Positions 1 to 4,115 of a stretch of DNA of 6,807 nucleotides are shown here, one piece after another; within the stretch, counting starts at the first letter, position 1, and the number at the start of each line of letters is the position of its first letter. The position numbers and the translations under genes are program-made. Source of the stretch: Oscillospiraceae bacterium (GTDB taxonomy: Bacteria; Bacillota; Clostridia; Oscillospirales; Ruminococcaceae); contig JAIRWE010000132.1 in assembly GCA_031253365.1 (NCBI GenBank), positions 1 to 6,807 on the forward strand, given 5' to 3'. The notes under the pieces are model-generated. The model was not told the origin of the DNA and ran no database searches. It worked only from the letters and a program-made list of their open reading frames with translations.

Positions 1-1262
1 CCATGACCTACGGGATATGGAAGCCCGTAATACTGCTTCCGAAAAACACCGATTGGCGGGACGAACCACGGTTACGATATGTTCTCGCCCACGAAATCAC
101 GCACATTCGGCGGTTTGACATTCTCTTGAAATGGCTGCTCGCCGCCGCCGTATGCGTCCATTGGTTCAACCCTTTGGTGTGGGTTATGTACATTCTGGCG
201 AACAGAGATATCGAGTTATCGTGCGACGAGGCGGTGGTGCGGACGTTCGGGGAAACCGCGAAGTCCGCTTACGCGCTGACACTTATAGGGTTAGAGGAAA
301 GGAAAAGCGGTTTCTCCCCCCTATGCAACAATTTCGCGAAAAACGCGATTGAAGAAAGGATTGAATCCATTATGAAAATCAAGAAAAAAACTTTTGCGGG
401 CATGGCGGCGGCGGGCGTTTTGACGCTGTCGTTGGCGCTCGGTATGCTGGCGACGTCGGCGTACAACGACGCCCCTTCCGGCGGGGAAGCCGCGAAACCG
501 GACGAAACGATTTCCGCCGGTTGCGACGGGGCGTGCTTGGTTTCCGGCACGGAATGTAAGCCGGACTTAGACACCGTGGACGCGTGGAGCAAAGAGGACA
601 TGGTCCTTTACAGCCGCGCCGAGTGGTGCCGCTTGAATCGGGTCGCCGCCGATTACGGTTTTCCGGAACTTGACCTGAGCGACGAGGACAAGGTTCGCTT
701 GGCAAGGGGGGAGATTGACTTCCCCGAAGATTATCTCGCCGCGTTGAAGGCGTCGCCCGGTTATTCGGCTTTAACGCCCGAAAACGCGCAGGGAGGATTT
801 GTGGATTATGACGTTTACGACGCCGACGGCAAATACGTGGAATCGGGTTCCGTTCTGTTTACCGCGAGGGAAGGCGAAGGGGGGACAAGGTTGATTCCGT
901 CGCTTCCGGTAACCATCCCCGCAGGCTCTTCGTATGTGTTCAGACCGTCCATGACCGTCGCCAAAGGCTGGCATACCGCGTCGGGTTATTGGTTCTGTTT
1001 CTCTTATGAGTTGAGCGCGCCGAGGACTGTCGCGGCGGAGCTACGCAACACCACCGGCGGTCTGCCCGGAACGGCCGTCTCCACTTACCCCTCGCAAACA
1101 CGGATAAAAAACGCTTTGGGTTACGAGGTCGCGTCAACGGGCGACTACGCGTTCACCCTGTTTAACAACGGGGGTTCTTCCGCCACCGTAACCATGGTTG
1201 AATTTTGGATGACGAACAATTACGCGCAGGCGAGCGCGTGGTGGGCGGCGCGCCGCTCTTAA
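1..1262 (+). CDS. BlaR1/MecR1-like M56 family membrane metallopeptidase, 5' end outside the window
   Basis: The visible 419 residues are the C-terminal part of a sensor protease of the M56 (BlaR1/MecR1) family. The N-terminal membrane helices lie upstream; the first ATG (3-5) is internal to the family's conserved TYGxxKPVIxLP stretch. The zinc site is HEITH (residues 30-34), with the likely third ligand Glu71 in the conserved ELSCDEAV segment. Membrane segments fall at about 45-65 and 131-152. In this family a periplasmic or extracellular domain senses a signal and the cytoplasmic zinc site then triggers cleavage of a BlaI-type repressor. Here residues 155-419 form the outer domain. It shows no obvious SxxK penicillin-binding motif, has a Cys-rich linker (Cys174, 178, 185), and looks mostly beta-rich toward the end, so the signal is probably not a beta-lactam (inference). 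A BlaI-like repressor would be expected just upstream, outside the window. The frame is intact to TAA at 1260-1262. Confidence 0.88.
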   Translation, partial: MTYGIWKPVILLPKNTDWRDEPRLRYVLAHEITHIRRFDILLKWLLAAAVCVHWFNPLVWVMYILANRDIELSCDEAVVRTFGETAKSAYALTLIGLEERKSGFSPLCNNFAKNAIEERIESIMKIKKKTFAGMAAAGVLTLSLALGMLATSAYNDAPSGGEAAKPDETISAGCDGACLVSGTECKPDLDTVDAWSKEDMVLYSRAEWCRLNRVAADYGFPELDLSDEDKVRLARGEIDFPEDYLAALKASPGYSALTPENAQGGFVDYDVYDADGKYVESGSVLFTAREGEGGTRLIPSLPVTIPAGSSYVFRPSMTVAKGWHTASGYWFCFSYELSAPRTVAAELRNTTGGLPGTAVSTYPSQTRIKNALGYEVASTGDYAFTLFNNGGSSATVTMVEFWMTNNYAQASAWWAARRS

Positions 1263-1297
1263 AGAAAACCCGAAATGTTTCGGAGTGGTTTAACCAT

Positions 1298-1326
1298 AAG
1301 CGCGGGGAGCGAGCCCCCGCGCTTTT
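1298..1326 (+). terminator. Rho-independent terminator after the M56 gene
   Basis: A perfect 10-bp GC-rich stem pairs 1298-1307 (AAGCGCGGGG) with 1315-1324 (CCCCGCGCTT) around a 7-nt loop. It runs into a short T stretch (1323-1326). It lies 36 bp after the M56 stop codon and separates that gene from the lipoprotein gene. The T tract is short, so termination may be incomplete. Confidence 0.8.
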
Positions 1327-1338
1327 CGCTGTTAATTG

Positions 1339-1376
1339 TACATATATAACGCCCGTGCTTTTTATACATATATAAC
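1339..1376. repeat. Two copies of a 12-bp direct repeat, candidate operator
   Basis: TACATATATAAC occurs exactly at 1339-1350 and 1365-1376, 26 bp start to start. The pair sits between the M56 terminator and the lipoprotein promoter. BlaI/MecI-type repressors, the usual partners of M56 sensors, bind sites built from TACA/TGTA half-sites. Both copies carry TACA, and the first forms an imperfect palindrome (GTTA...TAAC, 1331-1350). Being an operator is inference; the A+T-rich copies could also be part of upstream promoter elements. Confidence 0.5.
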
Positions 1377-1431
1377 AAACTTTCAAAAAAATCGTAAAAT
1401 CTTGTAATTTTTCGACCTTCTCAAGCGTTAA

Positions 1432-1437
1432 TATAAT
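1432..1437 (+). promoter_or_regulatory. Putative -10 box of the lipoprotein gene
   Basis: A perfect TATAAT lies 53 bp upstream of the lipoprotein ATG and predicts a start of transcription near 1444. No good -35 box is seen at 16-18 bp; the nearest candidates in the TTTTTCGACC stretch (1408-1417) match poorly. The promoter may therefore depend on an activator or on the A+T-rich DNA upstream. Confidence 0.5.
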
Positions 1438-1438
1438 C

Positions 1439-1453
1439 AGAACCTGTATTCAG
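1439..1453. repeat. 15-bp direct repeat, copy 1
   Basis: AGAACCTGTATTCAG here is identical to 2401-2415. This copy follows the TATAAT box directly and covers the predicted transcription start of the lipoprotein gene. The identity stops at both edges. Confidence 0.8.
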
Positions 1454-1475
1454 CAGGGGTAAAAAATCTTAAAAA

Positions 1476-1481
1476 AGGAGG
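1476..1481 (+). promoter_or_regulatory. Ribosome binding site of the lipoprotein gene
   Basis: AGGAGG, a full Shine-Dalgarno sequence, stands 9 nt before the ATG at 1491. It fixes that start and implies efficient translation. Confidence 0.85.
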
Positions 1482-1490
1482 ATTTTCAAA

Positions 1491-2402
1491 ATGAAAACCG
1501 AAAAATTAGCCGGCATAGCGTTGGCGGCGGCGTTAATCGCCGCAATGACGGGCTGCGCGAACGGCGGCGCGGCAACCCCCGCACAATCGGGCGCGCCCGC
1601 CGAAACTTACTCGCAGTCGGAAGGCGGCGGCGACAAACCCCGCGAGAAAATCAACGGCGAGGATTATGTCCTGTCGTTGGAGGAAAACCCTGTTTGCGGC
1701 GAGGTGGAAATCAGCGAACTCAACCCTTGGTCCGGTATCAGATACACCTCTTACGAGGACTTGATGAGCGACTTCGGAAGCGGCTATCATACTTCGTTAT
1801 TAAATTTTGTGAAGTTTGAGATAACAGGGGTTTACACCCCGGAAGAAGCCGTAAAAATTACAGACAACGAGAACTTCTCTTCCAAACACAGGGCGACGCT
1901 GTATTCGGCAAAAATAGTGTACGATTATTTAAACCGGAAGGAATTGGATATTGAAATAGTTTTATCAAAAGCGGGCAACGAAGATAATCAGACAGAAGGT
2001 TCCCCGAATTATATGGTGGGCGAACGCTATATATCGAATCTTAGGTATTTTAAAGATTCTTTAAATTCGGGTCTTGCTCAGTGCGGGACAGATTCATATC
2101 TCACTTTTGCCGTCTATGAAATCAATGATATTGAATTGGCTTATTACCTTTATCATGTTGATTTGTTATTGGATGATTGCGTGATGAACCTTTCGAGCGA
2201 CAAATACGTCAATCTTGATTTGAAGCTTACGGACGGGGAGGAATACGTTATCACGTCCGCAAAAAACAACCCCGTAAGATACGTGCAAAAATCAACCGTC
2301 GAGGATTTGACCGATTTTATCCGCGAGGACTGGACCGAACGCGGATTCAGGTTTTACGAGTTTAATTTGGAGAAAGCGGGGAAACATGAAAAGCTCAATT
2401 AG
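1491..2402 (+). CDS. Secreted lipoprotein of unknown function, 303 aa
   Basis: The first 21 residues form a lipoprotein signal peptide: Lys-rich start (MKTEK), an Ala/Leu/Ile core, then M-T-G-C with the lipidated cysteine at Cys22. A low-complexity Gly/Ala/Ser/Pro linker follows (about 23-52). The mature domain (about 55-303) has many acidic and aromatic residues and three further cysteines (69, 198, 230). It begins with a YTSYEDLM segment (85-92). The middle part, TLYSAKIVYDYLNR then YMVGERYISNLRYF, loosely recalls small extracellular beta-barrel domains, but I do not recognise the family. The protein should be anchored on the outer face of the membrane. Base composition changes inside the gene: the first 300 bp and the last 150 bp are GC-rich, the middle (about 1795-2220) is AT-rich. 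It has its own promoter and a full Shine-Dalgarno sequence. Sitting next to an M56 sensor gene suggests, but does not show, a shared regulon. Confidence 0.85.
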   Translation: MKTEKLAGIALAAALIAAMTGCANGGAATPAQSGAPAETYSQSEGGGDKPREKINGEDYVLSLEENPVCGEVEISELNPWSGIRYTSYEDLMSDFGSGYHTSLLNFVKFEITGVYTPEEAVKITDNENFSSKHRATLYSAKIVYDYLNRKELDIEIVLSKAGNEDNQTEGSPNYMVGERYISNLRYFKDSLNSGLAQCGTDSYLTFAVYEINDIELAYYLYHVDLLLDDCVMNLSSDKYVNLDLKLTDGEEYVITSAKNNPVRYVQKSTVEDLTDFIREDWTERGFRFYEFNLEKAGKHEKLN

Positions 2403-2415
2403 AACCTGTATTCAG
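2401..2415. repeat. 15-bp direct repeat, copy 2
   Basis: AGAACCTGTATTCAG, identical to 1439-1453. This copy holds the last two bases of the lipoprotein stop codon and the stop codon of the convergent PIN toxin gene (2412-2414, minus strand). The two copies bracket the lipoprotein gene, 962 bp start to start. Confidence 0.8.
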
Positions 2416-2422
2416 TTTTTTT
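2403..2422 (+). terminator. Weak possible terminator of the lipoprotein gene
   Basis: CTG-TATT-CAG makes a very short stem (extendable to five pairs with one bulged C) followed at once by seven T residues (2416-2422). It is the only terminator-like structure between the convergent genes, and the stem is weak. It lies inside the end of the PIN gene. Confidence 0.25.
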
Positions 2423-2807
2423 CAATATATTCAAGATATTCAGCCGCTTTCATTACTTTTGGGCGTTCTATATCCAGATTTAAGAAATGCTTATCCCCGC
2501 TGACAATAATATCGACATCCTCAATTATAGCGGCGTTCAGTATCGGCATATCTTTGGGGTCCGCGATTAGTTTTTGCGGCGAAGCCGGAACCGAAACCAG
2601 TTCATATGCGAGTTCCGCAAGGAAAACGTCAATATCAGGCAAGCGGCTCCCGAATTTATCCTTTGCAATCCTGTGAAGCTCTGAGATATTATCGGTACAC
2701 AAAACTAAATTGTGATTATTTGCGGCATAATATAATGCCATCGCCGGTTTTGAACCGGGATAGAATAAAGCTGAAATCAGAATGTTTGTATCAGCAAGAA
2801 TTTTCAA
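2412..2807 (-). CDS. PIN-domain ribonuclease toxin (VapC-like, TIGR00305-type)
   Basis: A 131-aa single-domain PIN protein, the usual size for VapC-type toxins. The four acidic positions expected for metal binding and RNA cleavage are present: Asp6 in the opening ADTNILISAL motif, Glu43 in SELHRI, Asp86 in DPKDMPIL, and Asp105 in IVSGDKHFL. The set matches the 'putative toxin-antitoxin system toxin component, PIN family' group. The start is a TTG (2807-2805), 2 bp after the antitoxin stop codon, with AAGGA 9 nt upstream inside the antitoxin gene; no ATG fits. A rare start plus this spacing suggests translational coupling to the antitoxin. The nuclease looks intact. Its target RNA cannot be predicted. 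Confidence 0.9.
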   Translation of the reverse strand: MKILADTNILISALFYPGSKPAMALYYAANNHNLVLCTDNISELHRIAKDKFGSRLPDIDVFLAELAYELVSVPASPQKLIADPKDMPILNAAIIEDVDIIVSGDKHFLNLDIERPKVMKAAEYLEYIEKN

Positions 2808-2809
2808 TA

Positions 2810-3067
2810 TTAAGCATCCTTCCCATAACGCGCTTCATCTACCCAAGACTGTATTTCTTCTTCGCTTGGTAAGCCAAGCTCATCAGCTACGCCGCAAAAC
2901 GCCGACTGCGCTTTATCAATGGCGGTAGCCGAAGCGTTGTCGATAATAATTTCGCCGTTTTCGCGCTGCAAAAACAGAATTCTATCCCCGTCTTTTAATC
3001 CCAAAAAATTACGGATATTCGAGGGAATCGTTACTTGACCTTGTGATGATATTTTAGCGATGTTCAT
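2810..3067 (-). CDS. AbrB/MazE-type (SpoVT-AbrB fold) antitoxin of the PIN toxin
   Basis: An 85-aa protein. Residues 2-45 form a swapped-hairpin AbrB DNA-binding domain with the typical ISSQGQVTIPSNIR motif, the GLKDGDRI turn and a beta hairpin ending in EIIID. Residues 50-85 form an acidic helical tail (SEEEIQSWVDEARYGK) of the kind that wraps and blocks the PIN active site. It should neutralise the downstream toxin and repress the operon. I chose the ATG at 3067 because GAGGG lies 8 nt upstream and the conserved domain starts there; an ATG at 3100 would add 11 residues but has no ribosome binding site. It is first in the pair, the standard antitoxin-toxin order. Confidence 0.9.
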   Translation of the reverse strand: MNIAKISSQGQVTIPSNIRNFLGLKDGDRILFLQRENGEIIIDNASATAIDKAQSAFCGVADELGLPSEEEIQSWVDEARYGKDA

Positions 3068-3075
3068 ATAATCAA

Positions 3076-3080
3076 CCCTC
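3076..3080 (-). promoter_or_regulatory. Ribosome binding site of the AbrB antitoxin gene
   Basis: GAGGG on the minus strand, 8 nt before the ATG at 3067. It decides between the two possible starts. No convincing promoter was found upstream; TATTAT (3104-3099) could be a -10 box but lacks a matching -35. Confidence 0.7.
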
Positions 3081-3131
3081 TTTCTTGCTTGTGGAAACAT
3101 AATAGCTTACTCTTATGAACTCATACACGCC

Positions 3132-3337
3132 CTACCATGTGCGCGCTTCAAACCCCTTCGGCAGAGCGGCTATCGTTGAAGAGTCGCCGGATTGCACGAT
3201 GACAAAAAGCCCGTTGTTTTGGGCGTAGAGCAATACATTCTCGGGAACGACACCTCCGGCGACAGCTCCAATGATTTTACGAGTAAAGTAAGCTCTTTTC
3301 CGGCTTCAAGCGCCTGTTCCGCTGTCATCGTATTCAT
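3132..3337 (-). pseudogene. Internally deleted, frameshifted remnant, probably of a DUF3782/PD-(D/E)XK-like protein
   Basis: Two pieces in different frames look like the two ends of one gene. The first starts at ATG 3337 with a strong GGAAGGA site 7 nt upstream and reads MNTMTAEQALEAGKELT. The second, in another frame, covers about 3278-3132 and ends at TAG. It contains IIGAVAGGVVPENVLLYA, then GLFVIVQSGDSS, then LPKGFEARTW. From memory this resembles the C-terminal end (GAVAG..., G-F/Y-VI-x-Q-SGD, ...PREW) of coiled-coil/PD-(D/E)XK proteins annotated DUF3782, normally about 200-300 aa long. Here only about 68 codons remain, so most of the middle, including any catalytic residues, is gone. 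The join lies around 3278-3295. Read straight from the ATG, the frame stops early at 3177-3175. Family assignment is moderate; the change of frame is seen directly. Confidence 0.55.
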
Positions 3338-3344
3338 AAATTGT

Positions 3345-3351
3345 TCCTTCC
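3345..3351 (-). promoter_or_regulatory. Ribosome binding site retained before the remnant
   Basis: GGAAGGA on the minus strand, 7 nt before the ATG at 3337. It supports this ATG as the former gene's real start and means a short peptide might still be translated. Confidence 0.5.
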
Positions 3352-3379
3352 GTAAGCGCGGAATAAACCATCTGTGCTT

Positions 3380-3398
3380 CTTCGCCGTCGCGGCACAG
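3380..3398. repeat. 19-bp direct repeat, copy A (after the GNAT gene)
   Basis: CTTCGCCGTCGCGGCACAG is identical to 4295-4313 inside leuS. It begins 3 bp beyond the GNAT stop codon. The two copies bracket the GNAT gene, its small partner and the last 60 or so codons of leuS, 915 bp start to start. Confidence 0.8.
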
Positions 3399-3400
3399 TG

Positions 3401-3883
3401 CTATAAAACCTTAAACATAGGCACACAGCCCTCGTTAAAATCGCTTCTGAATACCGCAAAGGTATTATCAATCTTTGTAAACCCGTTATCCGCATAAAGA
3501 TTCATCACATAATCAACGGGAACCGAATACAGCAACGCGACCTTTGCGCCAACATATTCGGTCGCGCAATACGTTATTGTTTCAATGATGCTGTTCAGCA
3601 AAACGGACGCGATACCTAAGCCTTGATAACGCTTGTCTAACGCAAACATTTTTATTTCGATTGCAGGAACGCCGTTCAACCTGTCGTGTTTCCAAAACGG
3701 AAGCGCGGACGTTATCAGCGCAAAATAAGCAACGACCGCATCCGTTCCCGATTCCAACACAAAGTGAATCACCGACTTGTCGCTATGAAGGCGCAAGTAA
3801 TCATTGAACACGTCATAACCGCTGTCAAAGCCGGATATATCATCGCATAATGTGTCAACGTAAAAATCTATCATGGCTGTCAT
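3401..3883 (-). CDS. GNAT-family N-acetyltransferase, TacT/AtaT toxin-like
   Basis: A 160-aa single GNAT domain that should bind acetyl-CoA and acetylate an amine. Motif A is clear at 81-95: a beta strand, then ALDKRYQGLGIASVL, with R/Q-x-x-G-x-G at Arg85-Gly90. The N-terminal FDSGYDVFNDYLR (19-31) resembles the FDCGxxxLNxFL opening of TacT/AtaT-type toxins, which acetylate aminoacyl-tRNA. Tyr130 in NLYADNGF sits where that group has a key tyrosine. The length also fits. An ordinary acetyltransferase role is not excluded. The start may be ATG 3883 or ATG 3874; neither has a strong Shine-Dalgarno sequence. Both lie inside the upstream small gene (29 or 20 bp overlap), which suggests translational coupling. 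Confidence 0.8.
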   Translation of the reverse strand: MTAMIDFYVDTLCDDISGFDSGYDVFNDYLRLHSDKSVIHFVLESGTDAVVAYFALITSALPFWKHDRLNGVPAIEIKMFALDKRYQGLGIASVLLNSIIETITYCATEYVGAKVALLYSVPVDYVMNLYADNGFTKIDNTFAVFRSDFNEGCVPMFKVL

Positions 3884-4049
3884 TTTTTCCGGGCTTCTTG
3901 AACAATGTTTTTACGTTAAGAGCAAGGCGTTCCTTTTCTTCGTCTGTCATAGGGGGCTTGTTGTTAATCTGTTCAAGAAGTTCCTCTCCCTGCTCCTGCG
4001 TCAGCACGGGCAGTTGGTCGCACGGAACCGCAAATATTGTGTTAAGCAT
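3855..4049 (-). CDS. Small unrecognised protein overlapping the GNAT gene, candidate antitoxin
   Basis: A 64-aa protein that I do not recognise. It opens with a short hydrophobic stretch (MLNTIFAVPCDQL), followed by two predicted helices rich in Glu (LTQEQGEELLEQI at 16-28 and MTDEEKERLALNVKTLF at 34-50) and a basic tail (KKPGKNDSHDRFLR). No ribbon-helix-helix (DUF1778) pattern, the usual antitoxin fold of TacT/AtaT-like GNAT toxins, is visible. The start is ATG 4049, with GGGAG 9 nt upstream. A TTG at 4088 would add 13 residues (PLCNLTEWEWYK region) and also has an AAGGA about 10 nt upstream, so the start is not certain. It lies 66 bp after leuS on the same strand and overlaps the GNAT gene. 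Its position and size fit an antitoxin; that role is inference. Confidence 0.6.
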   Translation of the reverse strand: MLNTIFAVPCDQLPVLTQEQGEELLEQINNKPPMTDEEKERLALNVKTLFKKPGKNDSHDRFLR

Positions 4050-4115
4050 CTTATACCACTCCCATTCTGTAAGATTGCATAAAGGCAACCACCGAAAATC
4101 CTTTTTCTCCGCTTC

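Noticed and set aside
269..705. Minus-strand open frames under the M56 gene
   Set aside because: They are shadows of the M56 reading frame, with no recognisable domain and no start signal.
2386..2676. Plus-strand open frame of 96 codons overlapping the lipoprotein end
   Set aside because: It is antisense to the PIN gene, which carries all four acidic active-site positions.
3068..3131. Promoter for the AbrB/PIN pair
   Set aside because: TATTAT at 3104-3099 could be a -10 box, but no -35 match stands 16-18 bp upstream, so it was not listed as a feature.
3192..3497. Plus-strand open frame of 101 codons
   Set aside because: It runs opposite the remnant and the GNAT end. The minus-strand reading gives conserved-looking protein segments and good ribosome binding sites, while this one does not.
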